NCBI GenBank assembly: GCA_022376515.1
Contig: WTXI01000003.1
Span: forward strand, 620,001 to 684,000
Origin: Lactifluus volemus
Lineage: Eukaryota > Basidiomycota > Agaricomycetes > Russulales > Russulaceae
DNA: 64,000 nt
Direction: 5' to 3'
Program-made: the position numbers and the translations under genes
Notes under the pieces: model-generated
Told to the model about the DNA's origin: nothing
The model's input: the letters and a program-made list of their open reading frames with translations, nothing else
The model's database searches: none
Shown here: positions 23,001-35,841 of the stretch, piece by piece
How positions within the stretch are numbered: position 1 is the first letter of the stretch
How the letters are laid out: each line of letters starts with the position of its first letter

Positions 23001-25673
23001 TCCTCGAGCTCGAGCTGAACTGTGGGTGAGTGGCGTCGTAGAGTGATCAAGGAATTGATGGAGAGGGGCTCCATCGCAGCCAAGAGCTGTCCCATGACCG
23101 ACCGAAAAAGGATCCGGGCTTCATCTGATTTGAAGTGTTCTTTCAGGACTTCTTCGTACAACTTGTCCAATAGACCCTCTCCACTGCGACCTCGAGAGTG
23201 TCCCAACAGGCGCCGTACGCACTCCTCGTTGCTTAGACCGAGGCTATCAGTGCTCTCTATGAATCCACATGCAACGGCTGCCCACTGAAACAAGCCCTCG
23301 GCAGATTTCGCCAATCTGGCACCATAGACTTCGAACACGTCCTCGAGAAGCTCGCTCCGAAGGTAGATCCCAATATCTTGCTCCGTATTGGCAGCCAGTT
23401 TGGCATCATCCATATAGAGGGTATGGACGGACTGCGCGTTAGCAAACGCAGGACCGATCCCATTCTCCAGCCTTGAGGTGATAAGGATGCGAAAGTTTGC
23501 GGGAAGGTCGATGAGACGTCGAGCAAGAAATGTGTGTAGTCCTTTCTTGCCGATTGTCACACCACTCTCATCCAATGCATCGATGACAATCAAAATTGGA
23601 CTGGGAAGCGGCAAATTCTTCAGCGGTTCGACGAGGAGGGATTCAAAGAGAGTGCGATAGTCTCGGGTGCCACAAAGAGAAGGATTCTCCTTGAGGACCC
23701 TCCAGAGGGCGAGCTTGAATGCAGGATAGTGATAGGAAAGGTCCCGAGCAAGCGTCGTGAACAGCTGGTAAACCTCATCTTTCGACTGCTCCTTCCGCAG
23801 AAAAGCGAAGTAACAGCCGAGACCCTTACTGTCGAAACGACGTGCGACCTCGTGTGCAATCGATGACTTTCCCGTTCCTGCCTGGCCGAGGAGCACCAGC
23901 CCACGTTGAGATTTCGGATTCTCGACCCACTTGATAATGTGAGCCAAAAACTCTTCGCGTGTGCCTGGAAGACAGCGCTTCTCATCGCCAAATCGCCAAC
24001 CTCCCTTGTAGGGCAATTCTCTGATTATTGCACCCATTTCTGTGATCCTCTTGTCAGATCGATTATCTGACGATCTTGTGACAGTCAAGATTACGCACCA
24101 GCTTCCAACACAGTGAGTTCGGTGGTGATAGCAGCACTGGCGAGGAAATCCTCTCGCAGTCGGACAAGGGTGGTGCGATAGTCTTCGACTTTCTCATCAA
24201 CTTGGCCGATGATACTCTTCAAAGTCCGCTTCCCTGAAAATGACTCGTTTATAACAAGCAACGAGGAAAGTCAGGACAACCCACCGACTTGCACATCCTT
24301 CGCATACGATTCGATAAATTCAGCAGATCTGGAGACGCACTGCAACATCTCATCAAGGATTTTTGCCTGCACTGACGCCGGTTGGATATTCCGCAAAACG
24401 TCCGCTTCCTTTGTAAATTCAAAAGCATCTCGTATCGCCTTGACTAGCGTTCGGACGTTGTCGTCGCGCTGAAATTGGCTTATCAAGGTCTGGTGACGAG
24501 GTGAAAAATGTGTGAGTGATCCATATCCTCCGATAAGCAAGGAGTCGCACCTCGGGAATCTTTGAGAGCAGAGTCCATGCTAGCTTGGCATGGGGGACTT
24601 GCTAAACAGCAATAGTTAACAAGGCAAGGCAAGCAAAAACAAAATCGGGCATACATCTGCGATTGGACCGATCGTATCCATCACGCACTTGATCACCTTC
24701 ACTGTACTCTTCCACGTCTTCACGGTGTCCATAGATTCCTCGGCGTGATCGAGAGTATGTGATATATTCGTCCGGCTGTCCAGTATTGGTTCTATGAGAG
24801 CACCGCTCGCAACGGGAGGGTCACCCGTTCGGGAAAGAGGGGTGGTAACTGCCGTGGGTTGATCAATTTCGTTGTGGGATCCGACAATACGACGCGTCGC
24901 ACCTCGTTCAGCAGCAGGACTATCCAAATCAACCGTCTCAGCTGGTGTGGGGTTCGGGGTGTTGACTGCCACAGTCAGAGAGGAACTCGCGTTGACTGAC
25001 ATGCTGATCGTTAACACTGTGGCTGGCTCCTCTGTACGTCCAACATGTCCCCCAGTACCCCCGAAAACAATATCAAGTTCTTCATGTAGGACGACGTTAG
25101 CAAGATATATATGAGTAACAATTCAAAAAACAGACGAACCATGTTGGGGTTCACAGGTGATCTCTTGCCTTCCAACAAGGGTGTCTTTCGTCATGGCCTT
25201 TTTCGCATAAAGAGATATTGTAATATGGGAGAACGGTTGCACAGCACTGTAGGAGACTGAGTTGCACATAGGAATAAAGATTGAGATTTCTCACAATGTG
25301 TCGACGTTCTCATTCCATTCCACGCGTTGCGCCTCCCTCCGTACAGGTCGTGACCGCCACGTTCTCTCTCCATAGGTCACAGTAGCATAAAATCGCCTGC
25401 TCTCGCCAAGCACGGTCTTGAGACAGGGAATGTTGTATGCTCTGAGGACTAGAAGAGGACAAAAATTAAGTACTGGTCAAAGTGGGACATAAAATGGTAC
25501 GTACCGGTCACTTGAAGAGGGAGCAAACTCGGTTGAATTTCGCCGGCCCGCGAACGACCGATGGGTCGCAATGGAGAGGTTTGAGAACCTGGGCTATAGT
25601 GAATGTAGACCGCGGTGTCTACGAGTGAGTTCAGAGGTCTGTTTGAAAGTGGGGGTGAGCGAGCGTTGCCCAA
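20100..25673 (-). pseudogene. NACHT-WD40 NLR-like protein, copy 3 (intact NACHT exon, WD40 frame shattered)
   Basis: Same architecture as copy 2. The NACHT exon is one open frame of 541 codons (22463-24088) with LVLLGQAGTGKSS, ILIVIDALDESG and the post-NACHT PLHTSFRDFL block. The first WD40 repeats (22466-21954) are open. Between about 21500 and 22000 at least ten single-base losses relative to copy 1 destroy the frame, and more lie near 20730-20760 and 21070. The C-terminal stop of copies 2 and 4 is missed through another indel. A solo-LTR-like insert (25600-26507) interrupts the 5' region. An ATG within the insert at 25673 opens a frame that runs into the first C2 exon (LLPLQVTG), so a chimeric start is possible. 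The density of deletions suggests consensus error as much as decay. Confidence 0.8.
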
Positions 25674-26507
25674 GAGAAAACGAAGTCGCGAAACGTGGGA
25701 CGGCTCGAGTTGAACGCGAAAATACTGGGCGCGAAGGTGGAGCCGTTTTGAATACGAGAGGGTTTAGAGGTGATCAGACAGGTTTTTAGAGGAGAAGAGA
25801 AGGCAGAACGAGGGGGATTTTCGCTGCTGCTCTGAGTACATTTTCGCAGGGTATTTATGTACAAGTCGAGTACAGCTATCTAGAAACGGAAACGCGTTGA
25901 GTACGGGCTCGTAAGTAAGTCAAGAAAGGCCACTGGCACAAAGGAAACGAGTCTTAAGGTATGAGAAATCGAGTCAGAAGATATCGAGAGGGACAAAGGG
26001 AGGCATAGCAAGGGGGTTGAATGATACCAAAGTGAGACTGAGGCCGAAATTCAAGGAGTAAAACAAAGACTTTGAAGGACGCGTCACCCTCAGAATGCTT
26101 CACAGGATGATCGCGTTTCCTTTGAACAAAGAGAAAAATTAGAGGGCTCGAAAATCTAGACGCGGCGCGAATCACAGCACGCAGTCTTTAAGAGGAAACT
26201 GAAAGAAAGTCAGGTACACGAAAATTACCGTAGCAAGAGAACAAAAGCGAGCTCGAGGCGATCTAACCAAAGAGGAAGTTGTGAAACATGAGGAACGTAG
26301 AGGATGAAAGGACACAGCTTGTGGCACGAGGCCGAAAACAGCGGTGCCATGGCCGAGGCGTAAGGGGGTCGTGGCCGGAGCACGCGAGACGATCCGAAAA
26401 CGGGTCGACGGTCTAGAGGGGAGTTCTTGAAAACGTGATGGGCTCGGAAACTGCAAATCGAAGTGCGAGAACGTGGCTGCGAGGTCAGCGACACAGCTGA
26501 CCTTACA
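25600..26507. mobile_element. Solo-LTR-like insertion with 4-bp target duplication
   Basis: Absent from the three other units. The empty site in unit 2 reads GGGCTATAGTAATGATG; here CTATAG is followed by 908 bp starting TGAATGTAGACC and ending GACCTTACA, then ATAG and TAATGATG. The TG...CA termini and the ATAG duplication (25596-25599 and 26508-26511) fit a single long terminal repeat left by recombination of an LTR retrotransposon. No gag or pol sequence is present. Orientation is not decidable, although the minus strand has a TATA-like CATAAATACC near 25856. It lies in the 5' part of NLR copy 3. Confidence 0.75.
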
Positions 26508-27379
26508 ATAGTAATGATGAATAGTGGATGAGAATGGGTGAGAGACCTTGGCATACGGATTCGGGACCATGTCCATGAAAGAACGTTTCCTAGATTGAGA
26601 TATAGGCAAGAAGGAAGGAAGGGATTGAGGCAACCACGCGGCATTGATATAGACTGACATTCGCACGCCTCACTTTATGGCGCCTAATTTGTTCGCTTGG
26701 TGAAACCTGATGCTGTATCAGATCGCCATCATAAATGAACCAAGTGGGAGTCATTTCAGCCTTCAGGACATTGTACATACTTAATCATGCCTACCTATAG
26801 TTGTGTTCCTGTAAGGTGGTTTTCGTGTGGGCCTTGACAATATACGACCACGCTAATGTCGGGAATAAAGAGGATTGTTTGAATCCTTGCAGGACCTGTA
26901 AACTTGATCCCCGTCATGCCCGACTCCGAGTTGACTCAGCTCTTGAGTGGGCAGCGAACGTTAAGCCCTTCGCCACCGTCTCAGCCACGCAGAAGTCAAC
27001 GTCCGGACCGGTCGGATAAATTGTGATATCTGATTGCGAGCACCATTCGGCCTCTAGGGGCAATACACCACGCCCGCATGAATATGATCGCTGATTCCTG
27101 AAGTAGGGAAGGACAACACCCAACGATGAGATTCAGTATCGAGTAGATCATAGGTAGTGGCGTCAATGGTGACTCCACATAACACTGGCACTTCTCCTAG
27201 TACCAGAGTATTATGCACCGGAGCTTTTAGGACGATTCTTATCGCTTGAATACAGAGCTGCTTCCACCAAATCTGTCTCTCCTGACGACATCCTTGTTGA
27301 GGGCTGTCATGATCAAGGAACGCATCATCAACGCACCAAAGGCACAAGCACATTCCCACGGTTGGCCTGCCTTGCCACA
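26508..27379. other. Divergent intergenic region, unit 3
   Basis: No gene is seen. It matches the corresponding regions of units 1 and 4 and contains the presumed promoters of NLR copy 3 (now separated from its exon 1 by the LTR-like insert) and of RTT109 copy 3. Confidence 0.55.
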
Positions 27380-28617
27380 GTGAACTTTCGAGACTATCTC
27401 CTCGCTGCCCTCAATACCCTTCCCGATGTCCGCGAACTTCACATCCACGTCCTTCTCACCGCACCTGCTAAACATAGCTCTTTATACCCATATGCCTCCC
27501 CTCGTCCCGTCTCTATGCCCAAGACATCCTCATTTTTCTCTCCGAGCAAGCCAACCCAGACGCTCCTCGCATCCTTGTCTCAGCCATCGGGCTTGCATTT
27601 ACCACGCTCCTGCCACCGACTGCGCTATCCTATATGTATCAAAAGTGGATTCGACAGGCCAGGGTCTCGCGCCATCACCCACCGCGACTCTCGTGAGGGC
27701 ATTCATTCGCTGGTTTGCACACCCCGCCACGCATCCAGTTGCCACACGGCACCTCTGTGTACAGCTCTTTGCTCGTGCACAGGGTCAATACCTCTTCCCA
27801 AATTCGAGCAATTACCCAGGAAAACGTCCACCGAGCGACGCGCGTCTCTGTGCGTGGTGGCGACGTGTGCTCGGTCAAGTAGCAGGAGAGGTGCACGAGG
27901 CGATGGACGTCGAGGGCCGCGTTGATATGTACTACGTGCTTCCAGGACACAGTGAATTAGAGGCACAGCAAGTCGTGGGTACTACATCTCTCCCATCCAA
28001 CTCTTCATCTACTTCCACCCCCCTACAGTGGGTCTATGGGCATCCATACAGCCAAACGGACATCCCACTTCCGTGCCCTCCGCCAGAAGGCTTGCACAAC
28101 CTGGGTCACTACATCCCTTCATTTGAAGATGATCCCAAAAATCGGTTCATGGACGAGATCGCCTTCACCGACACCCCAGTCTCGCCGCGGAAGCGCACGC
28201 GTACTGATACTCCGCGGAGTGAGGAGGATGCTCTGAGGTCCAGAGAGGGAGAGAAAGGGAAGGACAAGAAGAAGGAAACCACGCGTCCCGGCGGAGACCT
28301 TAGCAAAGTGAGCCCGGACGAGTTCTGGGAACGTCTGTCGTCTCGGCGGGAGTGCGTTGTAGGTGCTGTCACCGGATTCTTTTCCGTGGGGATATCGGTT
28401 CCCGAGCATCGTATGCCATCTCCACTCCCTTCTCCCCTTGCGCCATAGCATGGGCGCGCGATGAAAAGGTGTGTGCTTTCCAGTCTTCTCGCGGTGTCGA
28501 GCTTTCGACGCTGGAGCGTGCACGCAAGGCCACAGATGTCATCGAGGTGCAGCGCGTGGCCTGTGCGAGGGCCTTGCGGATAAGCTCCCTGCACCAAAGT
28601 CGAAGAATCAGAACGCG
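27380..28617 (+). pseudogene. RTT109: RTT109-like H3-K56 acetyltransferase, copy 3 (start lost, 3' end replaced)
   Basis: The initiator is GTG (27380) where copy 4 has ATG, and one base is missing in the PRPRLYAQD block near 27507. From 27510 to 28448 the frame is open and shows the most complete central region of any copy: ILYVSKVDSTGQG, VRAFIRWFAHPATHP, YLFPNSSNYPGKRP, ARLCAWWRRVLGQVAGEV, YYVLPGHSELEAQQV, NLGHYIPSFEDDPKNRFMDE and SPDEFWERLSSRRECVVGAV. It then shifts frame and ends abruptly in the middle of KSKNQNA, where an aldo/keto reductase fragment begins. The C-terminal part with the basic tail is absent, so the copy cannot encode a normal enzyme. Confidence 0.85.
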
Positions 28618-29143
28618 CCGCCGCGTTCCCCCCTTCGGTTGACCAGGAACAGCACATTATATCCCCCCATATATCACCTAGATATACAGACAATATATGC
28701 GTTCCAGATCGAGTTCCATCGGTATATTTACAAGGATTTGCTGCCCACACTGGAGCCTCAGAGGGATCGTGGCAGGAATCGTACGGCGGGCTCTCACCCA
28801 CTTTCCGTTTCAAGGGTTGTCCGCTCGATCCCGTCTTGGCTTCTATCGCGAAGAGACTCTCTGACACGACCGGAAAGCCATTCAGCGAAGCCCAAGTGCT
28901 GTTTCTGTAGCAGCGCGAGAAGGGTGTGATGACCGTAACGTGAGCGGGTTGTATGCGCTCTGTCATGGTAGATCCGATTGATTGACAAATGCCTCTAGGA
29001 CAACGACAAAGGTGTCGCGCCTAGCGGAATACCTCGACACGTTGGATGCGCCGAGACTTATGGACGACGAAATCGCACTGATTGACGAAGCTGGAGCAAA
29101 GGAACACCACAGGCGATATGTGCGTAGGATCACTTGCCAGTGA
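28618..29143 (+). pseudogene. Aldo/keto reductase 3' gene fragment
   Basis: Reads as the C-terminal third of a fungal aldo/keto reductase, the NADPH-dependent TIM-barrel oxidoreductase family. The pieces are PPSVDQ, then after an intron-like gap IEFHRYIYKDLLPTLEPQ, then ESYGGLSPTFRFKGCPLDPV, LASIAKRLSDTTGKPFSEAQ, a properly spliceable GT-AG intron (about 28939-29008), and YLDTLDAPRLMDDEIALIDE followed by AGAKEHHRRY and TGA at 29141. The first intron has lost its GT donor and there is a one-base frameshift near 28772. The 5' two thirds, with the catalytic tetrad, are missing. The retained intron means it came from genomic DNA, not from an mRNA copy. Confidence 0.8.
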
Positions 29144-30286
29144 TCCTGGATTCAATCACTTGATATTAACGTTCCTTCACGGGCGTCATACTACCCTTCG
29201 CAAGGGTGAGAGGATATGTTGAAGAGGTTGTTGTTGAGACGATGCCTTATACTTACTAGTAGTAGTACTAGTGAAAGCAAGACGTGGCTCCTGCTTGTGT
29301 GCCACCTCACACCAGTCGCCCCCAAACCCCCGGCAGCCGGCGGAAGGTCCTTCGAGGAGTCGTCAAGCCTGCGAAGGCGAGACGCACCACCGATCACAGA
29401 TAAAGTGCAAGGCCAAATAGAAGCACACTCGCAGCATCATGTAGATAGTCTACCCGTCTTTTGTTCTCGCAGGCAGTGCAGACTGCGTACTATTTGTAGT
29501 TTGAACGAATATAGCGCTTTACAGACTCGGATGCAGAGCTCTTTTTTAAAGAAAAGGACCGCTGGTGAGGCAGGTCATCGTAATCCGGGTGTTGGCCCAA
29601 TCTGAGTCCGAGCCATTCAAAGACATGCAACACCCACCATCTCAACTAGACTAACTATGCTCATCACGCGTTAGAGCTAGACCGCATCCTCTGCCTCCGC
29701 GCAAAGTCTGAAAGCGTTCTTATAGCGTCAGACGCCGTAGCCAGTAGCCTATTCTCTCGATAATAAACTCCAGTGGGTCGATTGAGAGAATATACCCTAA
29801 CCCTAATGATGGGGCTGACCTAACCACCTGCACGAGTTTGCGGGCTTTTGAGAATTTACCCTTGATCGAACCAAACACCTGGCTGTTAAACGCGGCTATC
29901 GGGTGAATTGTTTTCATCATCAAGCTGTGACACTCCTCGGAAGCGAAATTCGTCTACAACACTGCCGCATCATAAGGCAAGTTTATAAAAGGTCAAGCAC
30001 AACCTTTCAGTCTGTGCCTTGTGGGGCTGAGACTATTGCCAGCGAACGAAATCTGTCTGCTATGGCGCCGACTTCGCATCAGCTTTCCGTTTCGAGCATA
30101 CAGAATCATAGCAATGTCCGTGGGTGACCGTAGAGCCTGAGAATGCTTTCGACGATCCTTCAGGGAATTTGGTGCCTGATATTTCGATTCGCGAGCCGCT
30201 GAATATTATGACCTCTATAAAAAATAGTTACTATACGGTGGGATTGGACAGGAACTCTGATATTAAAAAAAACATAGCACATGACT
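29144..30286. other. Unit 3/4 spacer
   Basis: No gene is supported. The first 155 bp are not found in the other units. Homology to the RTT109 3' module resumes at about 29298 (GCCACCTCACACC) and continues to about 29580. A telomere-like CCCTAACCCTAAT lies at about 29794-29806. The right part is the conserved NLR 3' flank. Confidence 0.6.
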
Positions 30287-33200
30287 CTATGTAGATAAAG
30301 GGTGAACATATACCGTAGTCCAATTTGATCCGTGCACAAAGTTTACTAGTTCAAGCCAAGTTTCGTTTTTGCCTGCAATCCAAACAGTGTTAGATCTATG
30401 AAAATATGGCCTGTGTATCTGGGGAATCCATAAAAGAAGTTCCCCATGTTCCCCGCACATCCAACCATCGCTATCGATCAGGAATTGTTCATGAAATCGA
30501 TGTTCTCGATGCCTACTCGGAGGTCATGCTTCTCCACGTGATCTGTGCGATCTTGTGAGGCCGTAATGCGCTGCTCGTCCAGAGAGAATGCCATAGAGTC
30601 AATCGATTCAGTGTGTTCAGGAAGCGGTCTTCCTTCCGATGGGACATCCCATACACGAATCGTGCAATCTGCAGAGGCCGATGCAATGCGCTGCCCGTCT
30701 GGGGAAAATGCGACTGATAAGATGAAATTGATGTGTCCGGTAAATGGGCCCGCTACGACCTCCCCTGTTATGGCATCCCACATGCATATCGTGCGATCAC
30801 TCGAGGCTGAGGCAATGCGCTGCCCGTCCGGCGAAAATGCAACCGAGTTGACCTCATCATTATGTCCGGTTAATGGGCCTGCAAGAATCATTCCTGTTGT
30901 GGCATTCCACACACAAATCGTGTGATCTTTCGAGCCTGAGGCAATGCGCTGCCCATCCGATGAGAATGCAATAGATCTGATCCAATCGGAATGTCCAATA
31001 AATGGGCCCGCTAGAAGCTCTCCCGTTGCGGCAGACCACACTCGAATCGTACGATCGACTGATGCAGACGCAATGCGCTGCCCGTCCAGCGAGAGCGCAA
31101 CAGATCTAACCGCACCGATATGTCCAGTAAACGGGCCCGCTACGACCTCTCCTGTTGTGGCATCCCAAACACGAACAGTGTGATCTCCCGAGCCTGAGAC
31201 GATGCGCCGCCCGTCTGGCGAGAATGCAACTGAGTTGACATAATTGAGGTGTCCGGTAAATAGGCCCACGACCTCTCCTGTTGTGACATCCCACACGCGG
31301 ATCGTTTCATCTCGTGAAGCCGACGCAAGCGTTGTCCGTCCGGTGAGAATGCTACAGAAAAGACCCGTCCTGTGTGTCCAGTAAAAGGACCCGCTACGAC
31401 CTCTCCTGTTGCGGCATCCCACACACAAATTGTTTGATCGTCCGAGGCCGAGGTGATGCGCTGCCCGTCCGACGAAAATGCAACAGAAGTGACCCAATCG
31501 GTGTGACCAGTAAACTGGCCTGCTACAACCTCTCCCGTTGCGAGACCCCACACACGAATCGTGCGATCGATCGAGGACGATGTGATGCGTTGCCTATCCG
31601 GAGAGAATGCAACAGAAAAGACATAATCGGTATGACCAATAAGCGGGCCCGCTACAACCTTCCCCGCTGTGGCATCCCACACACGGATCGTGCAATCGTC
31701 CGAGGCTGAGGCAATGAGCTGCCCGTCTGGCGAAAGGCAACATCGTTGACCTCATCGTTGTGTCCAGTGAATGGGCCTGCGATGGTCTCTCCTGTTGTAG
31801 CATTCCATACACGAATTGTGCAATCTGCGGAGCCCGAGGCTATGCGCTGTCCGTCTGGGGAGAATGAAATAGATTCAACCGTATCCGTGTGTCCAGTAAA
31901 CGGGCCCGCTCTGACATCCCCTGTTGCGGCATCCCATACGCGAATCGTACAATCATTCGAGGCTGATGCGATGCGCTGGCCGTCCGACGAGAATGCAACA
32001 GAGTTGACAAAACGGCATGTCCAGTGAATGGGCCGCCAGAAGCTCTCCAGTTGCGGCATCCCACACGCGAATCGTACAATCATTTGAAGCCGATGCAATG
32101 CGCATCCCGTCCGGCGAGAATGCAACAGATCTGATCCACTTGGTATGTCCAGTAAATGGGCCCGCTACGACCTCTCCTGTTGTGGCATCCCAAACGCGAA
32201 TCGTGCTATCTTTCGAGCCCGAGGTGATGCGTTGCCCGTCTGGCGAGAATGCAATTGATTTGACACATTGGTATGCCCAGTAAACGGGCCTGCTACGATC
32301 TCTCCTGTTGTAGCATCCCACACACAAATTGTGTGATCTCGTGAGCCTGACGCAATGCGTTGTCCATCCGGTGAGAAAGTGACAACGTCAATTGATTCGT
32401 CGTGTGCCCGGATCGTCATTTCCAATGACGGCCAACGAGACAACTGCCCGCGCTCCAGGACAACGTGTGGGGGAATAGACCAAGGTAATGCTTGGCGATG
32501 AGGGAAGTGGATGGAGCGAATGGCAATGCGGATATATAGATATGCGGAGCGCTCCTTGCCATGGCCATTCCAAAGTACCGCACAAATGCGGAACCATCAT
32601 TCACAAATGCCAAAACGTTCTCCACCTCTGTTGGGAAACCTTTTGAAATTCACCGAAAGTCACTACATATCATATTGAACTATGGCATGTACTTACCTTC
32701 GACTGGTCAGACCGCAACCATATCCTCAAGGACGATAATGCTGGCGAAGCAAGGGCCACACACATTTAATGCTAAGCACCTCCAGCCAAAACAGAAACTT
32801 CTTCTCGAAGAAGATCGAAGTTTCGCGAAGAGGTCGTGCTCGAAAGCAACATGTTCCAGATGGTCGTCCCAAAAAATGCAGGCATACGATAGAGCGTGTG
32901 GAATGTGTTTGGTGATTCGAGAGGGAAGGTCTGATACATCGCTGTTGGCGATATATGACGACTCGAGTTCGCAGATGTTGAACCTCAGCTTGTCGAGCGT
33001 TATACAAAGGCAGGAGTGCGCCAACTGACGGTGGGCATCCTCAAGATCCACATAAAATGCTTCGCTCTTCCTGCTGGTCAGAAAGTCGTGGAATGAGGTA
33101 TGGAGAGGAGCAATGGGCGCGATTGATCAGATGATGTGACGTTGCTCAGCAGAGAGCCGAGGTGTCGGAGAATTTTAACAACCCGATCAGAGTCCGAATC

Positions 33201-35841
33201 CTCGAGCTCGAGCTGAACTGTGGGTGAGTAACGTCGTAGAGTGATCAAGGAATTGATGGAGAGGGGCTCCATCGCAGCCAAGAGATGTCCCATCACCGAC
33301 CGAAAAAGAATCCGGGCTTCATCTGATTTGAAATATTCTTTCAGGACTTCTTCGTACAACTTGTCCAACAGACCCTCTCCACTGCGACCTCGAGAGTGTC
33401 CCAACAGGCGCCGTACGCACTCATCGTTGCTTAGACCGAGGCTATCAGTGCTCTCTATGAACCCACATGCAACGGCTGCCCACTGAAACAACCCCTCGGC
33501 CGATTTCGCTAATTTGGCACCATAGACCTCGAATACGTCCTCGGGAAGCTCGCTCCGAAGGTAGACCCCAATATCTTGCTCCGTATTGGCAGCCAGTTTG
33601 GCATCATCCATATACAGGGTACGGACGGACTGTGCATTAGCAAACGCAGGTTCGATCCCACTCTCCGGCCTTGAGGTGATAAGGATGCGAAAGTTTGCGG
33701 GGAGGTCGATGAGACGTCGAGCAAGAAATGTGTGTAGTCCTTTCTTGCCGATTGTCACACCACTCTCATCCAATGCATCGATGACAATCAAAATTGGACT
33801 GGGAAGCGGCAGGTTCTTCAGCGGTTCGACGAGAAGGGATTCAAAAAGGGTGCGATAGTCTCGGGTACCACAAAGAGATGGGTTCTCCTTGAGGACCCTC
33901 CAGAGGGCGAGCTTGAACGCAGGATAGTGATAGGAAAGGTCCCGAGCAAGCGTCGTGAATAGCTGGTAAAGCCCGTCTTTCGACTGCTCCTCCCGCAGAA
34001 ATGCGAAGTAACAACCGAGACCTTTCCTGTCGAAGTGGCGTGCGACCTCGTGTGCAATCGACGACTTTCCCGTTCCTGCCTGGCCAAGGAGTACCAGCCC
34101 ACGTTGAGATTTCGGATTCTCGACCCACTTGATAATGTGAGCCAAAAACTCTTCGCGTGTGCCTGGAAGACAACGCTTCTCATCGCCAAATCGCCACCCT
34201 CCCTTGTAAGGCAATTCTCTGATTATTGCACCCATTTCTGTGCTCCCCTTGTCAGATCGATGATCTTGTGACTGTCAGAATTACGCACCAGCTTCCAACA
34301 CAGTAAGTTCGGTGGTGACAGCAGCACTGGCGAGGAAATTGTCTCGCAGTCGGACTAGGGTGGTGCGATAGTCTTCGACTATCCCGTCAACTTGGCCGCT
34401 GAGATTCTTCAAAGTCCGCTTTCCTGAAAATTACTCGTTTATAACAAGCAACAAGAAAAGTCAAGACAACGCACCGACTTGCACATCCTTCGCATACGAT
34501 TCGATAAATTCAGCAGATCTGGAGACGCACTGCAACATCTCGTCGAGGATTTTTGCCTGCGAAGACGCCGGTTGGATGTTCCGCAAAACGTCCGCTTCCG
34601 TTGTAAAATCAAAAGCATCTCGTATCGCCTTGAGTAGCGTTCGGACGTTGTCGTCACGTTGAAACTGGTGTATCAATGTCTGGTGGCGAGGTGAAAAAGT
34701 GTGAGTGTTCGATATCCTCCGATAAGGCAAGGAGTCACACCTCGGGGATCTTTGAGAGCAGACTCCATGCTAACTTGGCATGGGGGACTAGCTAAACAGA
34801 AAACGTTGACAAGGCAAGGCAAGCAAAAAAAACGATATTGGGCATACATCTGCGATTGGACCGATGGTATCCATCACGCACTTGATCACATTAACTGTGC
34901 TCTTCCACGTCTTCACCGTATCCATAGCTTCCTCGGCGTGATCGAGAGTATGTGATATCTTCGTCCGGCTGTCCAGTATTGGTTCTACAGGAGCACCGCT
35001 CGCAACGGGAGGGTCATCCGTTCGGGAAAGAGGGGTGGTAACTGCCATGGGAGGTTCGTTGTGGGATCCGACAATACGACGCGTCGCGCCTCGTTCAGCA
35101 GCAGGATTATCCGAATCACCCGTCTCAGCTGGTGTGGGGTTCGGGGTGTTGACTGCCACAGTCAGAGAGGAACTCGCGTGTTCTGACATCCTGATCGTTA
35201 ACACTGTGGCTGGCTCTTCTGTACGTCCAACATGTCCACCAGTACGGCCGAAAATAATATCAAGTTCTTCATGTAGGACGGTTAGTCAGATATTTATGAG
35301 TAACAATTTCAAACAACAGACGAACCACGTTGGGGTTCACAGGTGATCTCTTGCCTTCCAACAAGGGTATCTTTCGTCATTGCCTTCTTCGCATAAAGAG
35401 ATATTGTAATATGGGAGAACGGTTGCACAGTACTGCAGGAGACTGAGTTGTACATAGGAATAAAGATTGGGATTTCTCACAATATGTCGACGTTCTCGTT
35501 CCATTCCACGCGTTGCGCCTCCCTCCGTTCAGATCGTGACCGCCACATTCTCTCCCCATAGGTCACAGTAGCATAAAATCGCCTGTTCTCGCCAAGGAGG
35601 GTTTTGAGACGGGGAATGTTGTTTGCTCTGAGGACTAAAAGAGTACAAAAATAAAGTACTTGTCAAAGAGGGACATAAAATGTACGTACCGGTCACCTGA
35701 AGAGGGAGCAACTCGGTTGAATTTCGCCGGCCCGCGAACGACTGACGGACCGCAATCGAGAGGTTCGAGAACCTGGGCTATAGTAATGATGAATAGGGGT
35801 GAGAATGGGTGAGAGACCTTGGCATACGAATTCGGGATCAT
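30287..35841 (-). pseudogene. NACHT-WD40 NLR-like protein, copy 4 (several frameshifts)
   Basis: Same architecture as copy 2. The NACHT exon is open from 34235 to 33078 (Walker A LVLLGQAGTGKSS, Walker B ILIVIDALDESG, TSRPESGI). It breaks near 33110, where one base is missing just before the PLHTSF block. It reopens at 33051 (LEDAHRQLAHSCLCITLDKL), and breaks again near 32640-32820. WD40 repeats are readable, but indels lie at about 31735, 32015-32035 and 32270. From 31551 to 30478 one frame spans most of the last repeats. The stop matches that of copy 2 (TAG at 30287), but a small deletion near 30485-30515 shifts the tail. Start by analogy; uncertain. It diverges from the best RTT109 copy. 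Confidence 0.8.

Larger units (their letters stand above)
20147..30317. repeat. Tandem unit 3 of the NLR/RTT109 array
   Basis: The most rearranged unit. It carries a solo-LTR-like element at the 5' end of the NLR gene and an aldo/keto reductase fragment in place of the RTT109 3' end. Its RTT109 coding sequence keeps the two blocks deleted in units 1 and 2, so it groups with unit 4. Confidence 0.9.

Noticed and set aside
26172..26666. A 164-codon minus-strand frame across the right end of the LTR-like insert.
   Set aside because: It crosses the insertion boundary into unit sequence, and no retroelement domain or other motif is visible.
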